A stretch of 64,000 nucleotides of DNA from Roseivirga sp. UBA6061 (GTDB lineage Bacteria > Bacteroidota > Bacteroidia > Cytophagales > Cyclobacteriaceae). Shown here piece after piece: positions 49,913 through 58,035 of this stretch. The translations under genes and the position numbers were made by a program. Below the pieces are notes generated by a model. That model did no database searches and was not told the DNA's origin. It saw nothing but the letters and a program-made list of their open reading frames with translations. The stretch lies in NCBI GenBank assembly GCA_002427745.1, contig DIYF01000017.1, forward strand, positions 40,901-104,900. Reading direction: 5' to 3'. Position 1 is the first letter of the stretch, and the number at the start of each line of letters is the position of its first letter.

Positions 49913-51037
49913 ATGAAATCATATTATCACAAACCTTACTTAATTCTATTTCTTCTCTTGATGTCACTCTCCTCCACTATTGAAAGCTTCGCCCAAAACA
50001 AGCCCGAGCCGGTACGTATCGGTGTGGTAGGGCTGACCCACACGCATGTACACTGGATTCTGGGTAGGGAGAAAAGGTCCGATATCGAGATTGTGGGCAT
50101 AGTAGAACCCAATCGTGACCTGGCTCAGCGCTACAGCGAGCAGCATGGCTATAGCATGGATATCGTGTTCAATACCATGGAGGAGATGATTGCAGCCACC
50201 CGGCCGGAAGCAGTGACCGCCTTCGGTACTATTTACGAACACCTGGAAGTAGTTCAGACCTGCGCCCCTTTGGGGATTCATGTTATGGTGGAAAAGCCAC
50301 TGGCCGTAAGCCTTAAGCATGCAAAGCAAATGGAGGCTCTGGCCAGAAAGTATGGTATTATGCTATTGACCAACTACGAAACCACCTGGTATGCCTCTAA
50401 TCACGAAGCTTATAAGATCGTACATGATGAAGAGAAAATCGGCCCGATCAGAAAAATGGTGGTGCATGACGGGCATCCCGGACCAAAGGAAATCGGGGTG
50501 AACCAGGAATTTCTGGACTGGCTCACCGATCCGGTTCAAAACGGTGGTGGTGCCATTACCGACTTTGGCTGCTACGGGGCCAATCTGTCTACCTGGCTTA
50601 TGAAAGGCGAAGCTCCACTTACCGTGACAGCCGTTACCCAAACCATCAAACCTGATATCTACCCTAAGGTAGACGATGAAGCGACTATCATTCTCACCTA
50701 TCCCAAAGCTCAGAGCATCATTCAGGCTTCCTGGAACTGGCCCATCAACCGTAAGGATATGGAAGTATATGGCAAGACGGGTATAGTTTATACCGACAAT
50801 GGCTCAGACCTGAGGCTCAGGGTTTCAGAAGATTCTCCTGAAGAGAAGTTCTCCATACCGGGAAGATCAACTCCCGTAGATGATCCCTTTGCCTACTTTG
50901 CCGCTCTGATCAGAAAGGAACTCTCCTACGATACAAAAAGCCTCTCTTCTCTGGAGAACAATATGGTGGTGATGCAAATTCTGGATGCTGCGGTTAAATC
51001 GGCAAAGACCGGAAAAACAATAAAGCTCAAGAAGTAA
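49913..51037 (+). CDS. exported Gfo/Idh/MocA-family oxidoreductase
   Basis: A signal peptide (about 1-28, ending SFAQ) precedes the Rossmann domain (VRIGVVGLTHTHVHWIL, then VGIVEPNRDLA) and the hallmark EKP in HVMVEKPLAVSLKHAKQM. The C-terminal domain has GGGAITDFGCYGANLSTWL. The signal is Sec-type, unlike the Tat signal of the family member at 33054. The N-terminal GLTHTHVHW departs from the usual GxGxxG. It probably acts on a sugar or glycoside in the periplasm. It stands alone and is closed by a strong terminator. Confidence 0.8.
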   Translation: MKSYYHKPYLILFLLLMSLSSTIESFAQNKPEPVRIGVVGLTHTHVHWILGREKRSDIEIVGIVEPNRDLAQRYSEQHGYSMDIVFNTMEEMIAATRPEAVTAFGTIYEHLEVVQTCAPLGIHVMVEKPLAVSLKHAKQMEALARKYGIMLLTNYETTWYASNHEAYKIVHDEEKIGPIRKMVVHDGHPGPKEIGVNQEFLDWLTDPVQNGGGAITDFGCYGANLSTWLMKGEAPLTVTAVTQTIKPDIYPKVDDEATIILTYPKAQSIIQASWNWPINRKDMEVYGKTGIVYTDNGSDLRLRVSEDSPEEKFSIPGRSTPVDDPFAYFAALIRKELSYDTKSLSSLENNMVVMQILDAAVKSAKTGKTIKLKK

Positions 51038-51040
51038 ATA

Positions 51041-51074
51041 AAAAAGCCACGGGTTTTGTACCCGTGGCTTTTTA
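51041..51074. terminator. strong bidirectional terminator
   Basis: AAAAAGCCACGGGT (51041-51054) and ACCCGTGGCTTTTT (51060-51073) form a perfect 14-bp stem. It lies between the genes ending at 51037 and 51117, and works both ways because it has A and T runs on the two sides. Confidence 0.9.
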
Positions 51075-51116
51075 AGCAGATCAATGCACTCACCATGAAG
51101 AGTGCCCGCAAGGGTC

Positions 51117-51578
51117 CTAACCCTTTTTCTTAAGCTTTGGCCAGTTGGCATTTGCCTTTTTGGTCATCCCCTTCTTATCCGCCATCCACAGTTGTTTGGC
51201 ATCTACTTCTATACTATTGAGAAAGAGGTAGAGCTTTCCGTTATCTACCAGGAATTTATTAGGGTCTACCCTGAACTTGGCCCCAACGGCAATGCCGGTG
51301 GCGCAGTAGCCGCCAAACTGTGGCATGTACTTTTCAGGGTTGGCATCGAAGGTCTTCTTTTGCTCTGCATTCACAAAGAAGTACTTCACCCCTCCTCTTT
51401 CAGACATGTAATCCTTATCACCTCTCTGAGCCAGGTTCAGGTCTACATAAGACACCGGGCTGTAGCCCTGCAGGGCAATTTTACTATCATCGATATTGTA
51501 TTCTGTTTTGCTCTGTGCAAAGGCCGAAACTGATGCCATAAAAATGGCGGCTAACATAAATAATCTCATCTTTTTCAT
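51117..51578 (-). CDS. exported YHS-domain protein
   Basis: The 153-residue protein has a signal peptide (about 1-22, ending AFAQ). The YHS-type core follows: ALQGYSPVSYVDLNLAQRG, GGVKYFFVNAEQKKTFDANP and EKYMPQFGGYCATGIAVG. The tail is basic (KKANANWPKLKKKG). YHS domains bind metal in some proteins and often sit in the periplasm. It is the last gene of a three-gene minus-strand cluster (SnoaL-like, SPW-repeat, YHS). An AraC-type regulator lies just upstream of the cluster. Confidence 0.8.
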   Translation of the reverse strand: MKKMRLFMLAAIFMASVSAFAQSKTEYNIDDSKIALQGYSPVSYVDLNLAQRGDKDYMSERGGVKYFFVNAEQKKTFDANPEKYMPQFGGYCATGIAVGAKFRVDPNKFLVDNGKLYLFLNSIEVDAKQLWMADKKGMTKKANANWPKLKKKG

Positions 51579-51588
51579 TGCTTGTTCT

Positions 51589-51957
51589 TTATTGTTCTGT
51601 AATGGGTTGTTTGTTTTCTGTTAAGGCTACCACCAGATATACCACTGCGGCATTGATCCAGTAGTAGTGAGCATCCAGTCCTTCAAAAGAGAAGAGAAAG
51701 GGTGCGGACATGAAGGCAGTGGCCGCCATCAGGTCTATGGTCAGGTGACCATCAAAGGGAATCGTTCGAAGTATGGCATAGCGGTAGTCTGTCAGGACAC
51801 TCACCACAAATACAGCGACTCCCGTAATAACAGAGAGCCAGCGTGCTGCGGGATGCGACTCACCCAGCCCCAGGATGTAGGGCATCAGGATCAGACCTGC
51901 TCCTGCACTATAGTCTACCACGCCATGAAGAGTCGGAGAAATAAACCTGAGTTTCAT
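51589..51957 (-). CDS. SPW-repeat-like small membrane protein
   Basis: The 122-residue protein has four hydrophobic segments (about 12-30, 40-56, 70-88 and 98-115), with HGVVDYSAGAGLILMPYILG at the N-terminus and HLTIDLMAATAFMSAPFLFSF in the middle. This resembles SPW/SPW-like repeat membrane proteins of unknown function. It lies 6 bp after the SnoaL-like gene and 10 bp before the YHS gene, so the three should be one transcript. Confidence 0.7.
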   Translation of the reverse strand: MKLRFISPTLHGVVDYSAGAGLILMPYILGLGESHPAARWLSVITGVAVFVVSVLTDYRYAILRTIPFDGHLTIDLMAATAFMSAPFLFSFEGLDAHYYWINAAVVYLVVALTENKQPITEQ

Positions 51958-51963
51958 GTCAGA

Positions 51964-52317
51964 TCAGGCCTTAAAGTATTCCTCGTTTACCACTTCTCCG
52001 TTTTTCCAGACGGAGCGAATGATCTCATGCCACAGGATATGGCTACCATCTTTCATGTCGAAATCGAATGTGAATTCCGCAAAACTCACCTCACCATTAT
52101 TAACTGACCTGTGTAGTGTGATGCCATTTACTTTGGCAATGGCTCCGGCAAAGCCCTGCATTTTGGCTACCATCGCATTCTTGTCAGAAGTGATGGTTCC
52201 GTCAAAGTCGCGGGTTGTGACATCATTGGCGAAGTACTTCTCTGTAGCTTCTACAATTTGTCCTTTTAGTACCATGGCATTTTTTGCTGCCACGATTTCG
52301 GTTAAATTCTGTCCCAT
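51964..52317 (-). CDS. SnoaL-like NTF2-fold protein
   Basis: The 117-residue cytoplasmic protein fits a single NTF2-like domain: an N-terminal helix pair (EIVAAKNAMVLKGQIVEATE), KYFANDVTTRDFDGTITSDK, then curved strands (VNGITLHRSVNNG, EVSFAEFTFDFDMKDG) and IIRSVWKNGEVVNEEYF. Such proteins are often small-ligand binders or isomerases. It is the first gene of the SnoaL/SPW/YHS cluster and is preceded by 217 bp that separate it from the AraC regulator gene, in the same direction. Confidence 0.75.
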   Translation of the reverse strand: MGQNLTEIVAAKNAMVLKGQIVEATEKYFANDVTTRDFDGTITSDKNAMVAKMQGFAGAIAKVNGITLHRSVNNGEVSFAEFTFDFDMKDGSHILWHEIIRSVWKNGEVVNEEYFKA

Positions 52318-52534
52318 TGTATTTCTGTTTTTGTCTTGATTTGATGGAACAAATTTGGGCCGGGCGGACAGGAAAGTGCCTACAAAATTCGCCCTAAGGT
52401 GTATACATTTTGGATCGCGGGGCCTTCAGGTTTGCCAGAGGGAGATAGATCACTACCTGGTACTCCTGTCAACTATCGTCCAGACTCTTCTGCCTGGAAA
52501 AGTAGAGACGTCTGTTATACCAGTAAAACAGGGG

Positions 52535-53578
52535 TTATGCAGGGGAATAGACGGAAGGGCTGGTTCCGGTGTGTGTCTTAAAGAAAGCAGAAAAATGGTT
52601 GGGCTCCTTAAAGCCCAGAGCAAAGGCCGTTTCTTTTACTGTTTCACCAGCCTCCAATAGTTGTTTACCACTGCTCAGCAGACGCTGGTTCATCAATTCA
52701 TTAAAACTCAGGCCGAAAGAAGAGCGGATTTTATGCGACAGGTTCTTGACGGAGAGGTACATGGCATCTGCATAGTAGCCCATAAAGCGCTGTTCTTTAA
52801 AATGCTCGTCCAGCAGCCTGGAAAAGTCCCTGATAAAACCGTCAACCGGTCTGGCCCCGAAGCTTTCTCTGAAACAGCCGGGAGTGGTGGCCGTACTTTG
52901 CTTAAAAAAGCGATTGAAGTAGCTGGGATAGGCAAAACCCAGTTCGTAGGCCACCTCTTTCGTACTCAGGTTGGTAAAGGCTACTTTTCTCCTGGCTTCG
53001 GTTGCCAGCTTATCATAACTCAGCTTATGGACCGTAGCAGCCAGCTTGGCTCTCGTCAGTTTTTTCAGATAACCGGCCTGTTGGTTCAGGGCCTGTGCTA
53101 CCCGGTCGAGTGTCAGTTGTTCATGAAAATGCAGGTCTACAAAATCCTTCAGGTCGAAGAGAAGCTCCAGTTCATCGTCAGAAGCACTAAAGGGGTTGAG
53201 TTTTAACCAGTTTTCAATGGCACTTTCGAGTACAAGGATATCATCATTTACCTCCACCATGGCCAGTCCTGTCTCTCCTTCCCGGCCACTTTCAGAAACA
53301 TCAATATATCCCAGGCTCACCAAATGCTTGAACAGATAGCGGCTTCGCTTCACCTGATCTACTTTGTCTCCCTGAAACTGATATACCTCCATGACCAGAT
53401 CGCCACTGATTTCTCTGAAGTACTGACCCGGGGACAGGAATATGGCCTTGCCTGCCATCAATGAATAATTCCTGAAATCCACCTCCAGTACGCCTATCCC
53501 CTGCTTTAATATCAGGAGAGAATAGTCAGTGAGGATTTCGATACTGTCTGAAATGCCGGTAGAACGTTGAAGTGCCAC
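52535..53578 (-). CDS. AraC-family regulator with two DNA-binding domains
   Basis: The 347-residue protein has an N-terminal cupin-like sensor (about 15-70, LLILKQGIGVLEVDFRNY, then GKAIFLSPGQYF). Two complete AraC-type HTH units follow. The first is at about 140-240 (EQLTLDRVAQALN, KEVAYELGFAYPSYFNRFF, TTPGCFRES). The second is at about 250-345 (LSVKNLSHKIRSSFG, KETAFALGFKEPNHFSAFF, GTSPSVYSP). Ordinary members have one such unit. It sits upstream of, and in line with, the SnoaL/SPW/YHS cluster, which is its likely target, and is divergent from the alpha/beta hydrolase. Confidence 0.85.
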   Translation of the reverse strand: MALQRSTGISDSIEILTDYSLLILKQGIGVLEVDFRNYSLMAGKAIFLSPGQYFREISGDLVMEVYQFQGDKVDQVKRSRYLFKHLVSLGYIDVSESGREGETGLAMVEVNDDILVLESAIENWLKLNPFSASDDELELLFDLKDFVDLHFHEQLTLDRVAQALNQQAGYLKKLTRAKLAATVHKLSYDKLATEARRKVAFTNLSTKEVAYELGFAYPSYFNRFFKQSTATTPGCFRESFGARPVDGFIRDFSRLLDEHFKEQRFMGYYADAMYLSVKNLSHKIRSSFGLSFNELMNQRLLSSGKQLLEAGETVKETAFALGFKEPNHFSAFFKTHTGTSPSVYSPA

Positions 53579-53661
53579 AAAAAGTCGGTTTCATTGAGAA
53601 CAAAACTTCATGGCAAACTAGTTCAATGAGAGATCATATCTTTCTTATCTTGAAGACTTCC

Positions 53662-54432
53662 ATGCGTTCTGTTCAGTTTTCACATGCCAATGGTTTTCCT
53701 GCTCCCACCTACACTTACCTGTTTGAGCAAATGGAGGGTAGCCAGGTTAACTATATAGACCGTTTGGGACATGGGGATTTTCCCGTGAATGGCGATCTGG
53801 GTAATCTCGCCAGGGAACTGATTAGCACCCTTGATAAGCAGCAGGCTGGCCCTGTTGTGGGTATTGGCCATTCAAGTGGGGCTGTAGCCACCATGCTGGC
53901 AGCAGCGGAAAGGCCGGATCTGTTCTCAGAGGTAATCCTGATAGAGCCCGCTTTCTTCAGTGCCTGGAAAAGATCCATGATTCGCCTGGTGACCCACCTC
54001 GGTTTTGCAGATAAGCTGGGGCCAACTCCCAAAGCACTGAAACGCAGAGATCATTTTCCTGACAAAGAAACGGCAAGGGAGTACTTTTTGCAGCGCAGGC
54101 TCTTCCAGGTCTTTCACCCTCAGTGTTTTGAAGATTACCTTACTCATGGATTGAAACCATCTGATCAGGGCGGACTTGAGCTGGCTTTTTCAAAAAAAAC
54201 CGAGATTGAGATCTTTCGCTCAACCCATACCCGTGCTCCCAAAACACTGCGGCAGTTAAAGGGAAAAATGATCTATGGAGAAACCAGCGATCTGTTCTGG
54301 AGATCGGATGTAGCCTGGTGGAAAAGAGCTCTCCCCCACTTTGAACTAATACCTTTCCCGGGAGGACATCTCTTCCCACTGGAACAACCTGATGAAACGG
54401 CCAACCTGATCAATTCCATTTTAGATCATTGA
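53662..54432 (+). CDS. alpha/beta hydrolase
   Basis: The start MRSVQFSHANGFPAPTYTYL gives a normal alpha/beta hydrolase beginning; earlier in-frame codons at 53572 and 53626 add sequence without family support. The nucleophile elbow is GIGHSSGAVAT (serine in GHSSG). The oxyanion region is HANGFPA, and the C-terminal histidine is in FPGGHLFPLEQP. A cap region lies at about 130-200. Esterase or lipase-type activity is plausible; the substrate is unknown. A secreted protein gene follows after 3 bp. Confidence 0.8.
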   Translation: MRSVQFSHANGFPAPTYTYLFEQMEGSQVNYIDRLGHGDFPVNGDLGNLARELISTLDKQQAGPVVGIGHSSGAVATMLAAAERPDLFSEVILIEPAFFSAWKRSMIRLVTHLGFADKLGPTPKALKRRDHFPDKETAREYFLQRRLFQVFHPQCFEDYLTHGLKPSDQGGLELAFSKKTEIEIFRSTHTRAPKTLRQLKGKMIYGETSDLFWRSDVAWWKRALPHFELIPFPGGHLFPLEQPDETANLINSILDH

Positions 54433-54435
54433 GGT

Positions 54436-54924
54436 ATGAAAGGCTTTTTGATATCACTCTTAGTATTCGCTCTTTCCTCCGCCTCACTGGCTCAGAGTAA
54501 AGTCGTATTGCAGCATCAAAGACGTGCTCAAAAACAAGTGGAGATATCTCCCGACCAGATACTTCGATACAAGCTGAAAGACAAAACACGGCATACGGGC
54601 AGAATTCAAAGCTTCAACAGATCTGAAATTGTGCTTATGCAGTATGACAGCTCACTGGTCACTCTACCCATTGATGAGATTGAGCTGATATCTGACTTTG
54701 GCTACAGAGACACGCGCTGGCTGGAGCCCTTCGCTTATGTGGCATTCGGAGCTGCCATGACCCTGGGGGCCACCCCGCTGATCTGGGCAGTAGGAGGCGG
54801 TGAAAAAGCGCTCGAAGGGCTTGAGTTTGCAGGAATACTCACGGCCGTCTCAGCTCCTCCACTCATTATAGGCAGCCGGCCCAGACGGTATAAACTCAAG
54901 CGATGGCGGATAGATATTAAGTGA
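54436..54924 (+). CDS. exported protein with C-terminal membrane segments
   Basis: The 162-residue protein has a signal peptide (about 1-19, ending SLAQ). A small beta domain (about 40-90, LRYKLKDKTRHTGRIQSF, LPIDEIELISDFGYRD) resembles an SH3/Sm-like fold. Two hydrophobic segments (about 99-115 and 130-147) and a basic end (RRYKLKRWRIDIK) complete it. No family was recognised. It is probably co-transcribed with the hydrolase. Confidence 0.6.
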   Translation: MKGFLISLLVFALSSASLAQSKVVLQHQRRAQKQVEISPDQILRYKLKDKTRHTGRIQSFNRSEIVLMQYDSSLVTLPIDEIELISDFGYRDTRWLEPFAYVAFGAAMTLGATPLIWAVGGGEKALEGLEFAGILTAVSAPPLIIGSRPRRYKLKRWRIDIK

Positions 54925-54950
54925 CCACGCTGTCGGGGAAGTCAGCACGA

Positions 54951-54984
54951 AAAAAGGGATTCCACTTGCGCAGAACCCCTTTGT
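54951..54984. terminator. weak hairpin between convergent genes
   Basis: AAAGGGATT and AACCCCTTT pair at eight of nine positions around an A/G/C loop, flanked by A and T runs. It is placed between the genes ending at 54924 and 55008. Confidence 0.45.
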
Positions 54985-55007
54985 TGGTTGTGTTGAGTAT
55001 TGGTGCC

Positions 55008-55406
55008 TTATTTAAGATGCAATCTGTAGTATGCCGTGTTGTGATTCTCAATCAGAAAATCGCTGGCATTGATCAGTCTGCTTAAATGCTTGTTGTTCAG
55101 CTCCTCGACCTTTTTAATAGGAGCTTCCAGTAACAGCACGTTGTTTTCATCGTAAATTTTGATCGTTTTTACCGGAGCACTGAGCATGTTGCCTTCTTCG
55201 TCAAACTCGAAGTCAAACGTCTCTTCTTCGATATTCAGATCGTCTTTTACCTGCAGGATCAGCTCGTTTGCTTCTCCTTTTGTCAATCTGTCTGCTTCCT
55301 TTACGGGAGTAGCCAGAGCCATTGTGCTAATTCCTACCAAGATGCCGATTGCCAATATGAATCTTCTCTTGATTACGTTGATGTTGTTGTTGATAATAGA
55401 GTTCAT
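55008..55406 (-). CDS. exported hypothetical protein, 132 residues
   Basis: An N-terminal asparagine-rich leader (MNSIINNNINVIKRR) precedes a hydrophobic signal core (FILAIGILVGISTMALA, to about residue 32). The acidic mature part contains LTKGEANELILQVKDDLNI, FEFDEEGNMLSAP and VKTIKIYDENNVLLLEA, suggesting two strand pairs. No family was recognised. The long unusual leader means the real start may be the internal region near residue 12, where no methionine exists, so the first ATG is kept. Confidence 0.5.
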   Translation of the reverse strand: MNSIINNNINVIKRRFILAIGILVGISTMALATPVKEADRLTKGEANELILQVKDDLNIEEETFDFEFDEEGNMLSAPVKTIKIYDENNVLLLEAPIKKVEELNNKHLSRLINASDFLIENHNTAYYRLHLK

Positions 55407-55693
55407 GACCTTGTTGTTTTATATTTTGAATTTTCCGGAACCACCCGGATGACTTTTAAAAGTTGTCGACCAAGACAACTGACCTGCCACTTTAATTACA
55501 ACGGGTGTGCCAAAAAATACAAACTACTGAAAATCAAGTATTTACATATTTTTTAACACTACCTTAACACTAAAAGTGTACACATTCGCACAGCAGTGTA
55601 CCCATTGTGATACACCTTTGATACAGCAGCTCTCGCGGAAAAGCCTGGCTGAGCGGAAAACGATTGCAGAATTTTGACATGAAAGGGTAAGGA

Positions 55694-55723
55694 CCTCAGA
55701 GTTTTCGGAGAATAACTCTGAGG
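55694..55723. repeat. hairpin repeat, variant copy
   Basis: CCTCAGAGTT (55694-55703) pairs perfectly with AACTCTGAGG (55714-55723). Compared with the CCTCAGGGT/ACCCTGAGG copies, the stem differs on both arms so that pairing is kept. Confidence 0.65.
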
Positions 55724-55780
55724 GTTTTGCGAGTGAAAAGCCTGGCAGTGGACCGGGGTGATTTTGTTGCAATGGTGGCT

Positions 55781-55810
55781 CCTCAGGGTACTCTGCGAGA
55801 GACCCTGAGG
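55781..55810. repeat. hairpin repeat (CCTCAGGGT / ACCCTGAGG)
   Basis: CCTCAGGGT (55781-55789) pairs with ACCCTGAGG (55802-55810) around CTCTGCGAGAG, almost identical to the copy at 26225, about 29 kb away. Confidence 0.7.
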
Positions 55811-55856
55811 GAGGGCGTGGTTTGAGACTTAGGGTAATCTACCAGAGAATGTGACT

Positions 55857-55886
55857 CCTTAGGGCCCTCCGTGAGAGACCCTAAGG
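55857..55886. repeat. hairpin repeat (CCTTAGGG / CCCTAAGG)
   Basis: CCTTAGGG pairs with CCCTAAGG around a CCTCCGTGAGAG-type loop. Relative to the 55781 copy, C-to-T on the left arm is matched by G-to-A on the right arm. Confidence 0.7.
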
Positions 55887-55928
55887 GGGCTAGTCACAGG
55901 ACCGGAGGGCCTGCGACAGAGGGCATAA

Positions 55929-55957
55929 AAAAAGCCACCCCGTCCGGGTGGCTAAAA
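55929..55957 (-). terminator. terminator of the secreted protein gene
   Basis: AGCCACCC (55933-55940) pairs with GGGTGGCT (55946-55953) around five bases. A/T runs on both sides allow termination of the minus-strand gene ending at 55988. Confidence 0.8.
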
Positions 55958-55987
55958 ATAGCGTCCTCCATTATTTTGATTGCACTC

Positions 55988-56584
55988 TCAATTCAGGATG
56001 ACTGTATGAAAAAAGGTTCTGCCTTTGGCACTGAACTGGAATTTATAGGCTCCAGCTTCCAGCTTTGACAGGTCATATGTCTTACTGCCTGTTCCGTCTG
56101 CTACATTGTGACGGTAGACGATGTCGTTTCTTTGATCGAAGAGCGTTACTTTCATATCTGAGCCATTCTGGCCAAAGTATACTTTCGCAGCGCCTTCGGT
56201 TTGCTTTACTACCGGCTTTTCGATGATGGTTTCAGCCGATCTCTTGATTTTTGCCGATGTTGAGGTGACTTCGATAGGGAGAATTTCGAGTTGATTGTCA
56301 CTTTCAATCTCCAGGTAGATCTCACCTTCTTCCAGTGATTTCAGGTTAAACACCTTGGCGTATTCTGATTCGTTGGTATTGTCTCTGAAAAGCAGTTCTC
56401 CCTCGGCATTCCAGATGGTAATGTTGGTGCCTGTTGGTAAATCTCCCAGTTGCAAGACAACTGCCTTACTGTTTTTAGCTGATACTTTCAGACTTCTTTC
56501 TGAACTGGCGTCTGTTGCGTTTGCGTTGAATGAAGCTGCTATTAACAAAGCAGCTGCCATTAATTTTGTGATTTGAGTTTTCAT
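55988..56584 (-). CDS. exported protein with two DUF3244/sorting-domain-like beta units
   Basis: From the ATG at 56584 (MKTQITKLMAAALLIAASFN) there is a signal peptide ending near ANA. The mature part shows two similar ~70-residue beta units. Each has a segment like DLPTGTNITIWNAEGELLFRD or GSDMKVTLFDQRNDIVYRH, then LEEGEIYLEIESDN or LEAGAYKFQFSAK. These resemble DUF3244 or the C-terminal T9SS sorting domains of Bacteroidota secretion. A separate long cargo part is absent, so it is more likely a small secreted protein than a T9SS passenger. A start 24 bases upstream is possible but disrupts the signal. Confidence 0.65.
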   Translation of the reverse strand: MKTQITKLMAAALLIAASFNANATDASSERSLKVSAKNSKAVVLQLGDLPTGTNITIWNAEGELLFRDNTNESEYAKVFNLKSLEEGEIYLEIESDNQLEILPIEVTSTSAKIKRSAETIIEKPVVKQTEGAAKVYFGQNGSDMKVTLFDQRNDIVYRHNVADGTGSKTYDLSKLEAGAYKFQFSAKGRTFFHTVILN

Positions 56585-56913
56585 TGTTGTTGTTTTTGAG
56601 TTCTTCATAAGTCTTCGCTACAGACCTTGTTGCGATTACTTATTCAAACTAACGGGGCTTTCACGGCAGGTTTGTCACGGGAGGGTAAAGGAATGTCACA
56701 AGTTGTCACAAAAGATGTAAGCTTGTCGTAACAGGGGTCAAAAACGGTGCATTTTGGGCAAAAAATGCAGAAACCGGGGTTTCAAACTTTTTGAAATACC
56801 TCGAAAAAAACCTCCGTTTCTTTGAAACCTCCCTGAATCCCGGGTGATGATCAATAAGAAAACCCCTGCCTGATCGCTCAGACAAGGGCACTCAACCCAC
56901 TCAAAACTATTTC
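56585..56913. other. 329 bp intergenic stretch
   Basis: It separates the secreted protein gene from the end of the tail operon, both on the minus strand. The promoter of the secreted protein gene must be in its left part. Apart from the terminator at 56857-56889, nothing was recognised. Confidence 0.4.
56857..56889 (-). terminator. Rho-independent terminator of the tail operon
   Basis: On the minus strand GCCCTTGTCTGA pairs with TCAGGCAGGGG around a GCGA loop and is followed by TTTTCTTATT. It lies 25 bp after the stop codon of the last tail-type gene. Confidence 0.75.
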
Positions 56914-58035
56914 TTAGTAGATCGTATCGAACTCAATTTCAGTTTCAGCGGAAATGGTAGCTGAAAGATTACCTCCTGCATGAACGAGTTTTAACCCGAA
57001 CTGTAGATTATTGGCAGGAGGTGTCACCAGTTCTAAATGGGCTCTCATAGCACAGTGTTTTATATTTCCATCTCCAAAAAGCCCTTTGCCTCTGAGAGAT
57101 TGCCAAACGCTGTCTCCCACTTCCCTATAGACCAGAATGATAGTGAAGGAGTCATTATCAGGTCCTTGCTTCGAATAATGAAAATCACAAAAGAGTTTCA
57201 CGATTCTTGGTTTTTCAATGGAAGCGGTCAAACGAGCAGCAGGAATATCAGCATTATGAAAATGAAGTATGTCATTGTGATTCAAGACCCTCGTAACTAT
57301 CGGGTTCGCATAGTCCATAATAGCTCCGGTATTTTGCCAGCTTGCCCCTCCGGTCTGAAAGCCCTCTGCGGCCTCTTCCACCTTGGCTAAGGTGTCCAGA
57401 TCATTGGCACCTGCTGTCAGTTCTCCTACTTTTGTGTCAGTATACGTATTGGCAGCAGTTATATCAGACTGTAGCTGTGTAATCGAAGATTGATCTGCTT
57501 TTGCAGCAAGGGCAGCCTCAAGTTCAGCCAAAGTATCAAAGCCCTCACTGGCTCCATCAACAATCTCGCTTTTGAAAGTGTTGAGTTTGGCATCTACATC
57601 CAGCATTACAGCAAGTACATCCTTCAGTTGCTTCAGATCGGCATAGTTGACATCTCCTGAATCTTCTGCCCCCATGCTGATCTCATATTTATGATCTTTA
57701 TGAACTGCCTCAATGGATCCGTCAGCAAATCTCACCGGATCTCCTACTTCCAGCGTAATCGGATTGAGTACCGGTACATTCGTGGAGCTGGTACCGGAAA
57801 AAGCATCTACCAGAAATATCTCTCCCTGGGTAAAGATGGCTCCTGCTGAAATGTTATAGCTGCTTCCGCTTCCGCTGTTCTGCAATCCCCAGAGTGCTGT
57901 TTTCTCATTGGCATCCAGGCCTAAGGACAGCATCACAGAATTGAGTGTTTCAATGACCTGGTTCTGGTGTTGCTGAAAAGTAACACCACTGATCTCCTGG
58001 CCTCTGTTATAATTTGAATAATCGTTTCTTTTCAT
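56914..58035 (-). CDS. phage-tail-like fibre protein
   Basis: The 373-residue protein looks like a tail fibre or its distal part. The N-terminal segment GQEISGVTFQQHQNQVIETL is followed by strand-rich structure (SGSSYNISAGAIFTQG). A coiled-coil-type central region (about 160-215: LAELEAALAAKADQSSITQL, NTYTDTKVGEL) is a common fibre-trimer signature. A C-terminal beta domain (about 270-373: RIVKLFCDFHYSKQG, LQFGLKLVHAGG) may bind receptor. It shares one base (TAATG) with the gene upstream and is the last gene of the operon. Confidence 0.65.
   Translation of the reverse strand: MKRNDYSNYNRGQEISGVTFQQHQNQVIETLNSVMLSLGLDANEKTALWGLQNSGSGSSYNISAGAIFTQGEIFLVDAFSGTSSTNVPVLNPITLEVGDPVRFADGSIEAVHKDHKYEISMGAEDSGDVNYADLKQLKDVLAVMLDVDAKLNTFKSEIVDGASEGFDTLAELEAALAAKADQSSITQLQSDITAANTYTDTKVGELTAGANDLDTLAKVEEAAEGFQTGGASWQNTGAIMDYANPIVTRVLNHNDILHFHNADIPAARLTASIEKPRIVKLFCDFHYSKQGPDNDSFTIILVYREVGDSVWQSLRGKGLFGDGNIKHCAMRAHLELVTPPANNLQFGLKLVHAGGNLSATISAETEIEFDTIY

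Larger units (their letters stand above)
55407..55987. other. 581 bp intergenic stretch with three hairpin repeats
   Basis: No gene is seen. It holds the upstream region of the 55406 gene, hairpins at 55694-55723, 55781-55810 and 55857-55886, and a terminator for the gene ending at 55988. Confidence 0.6.
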
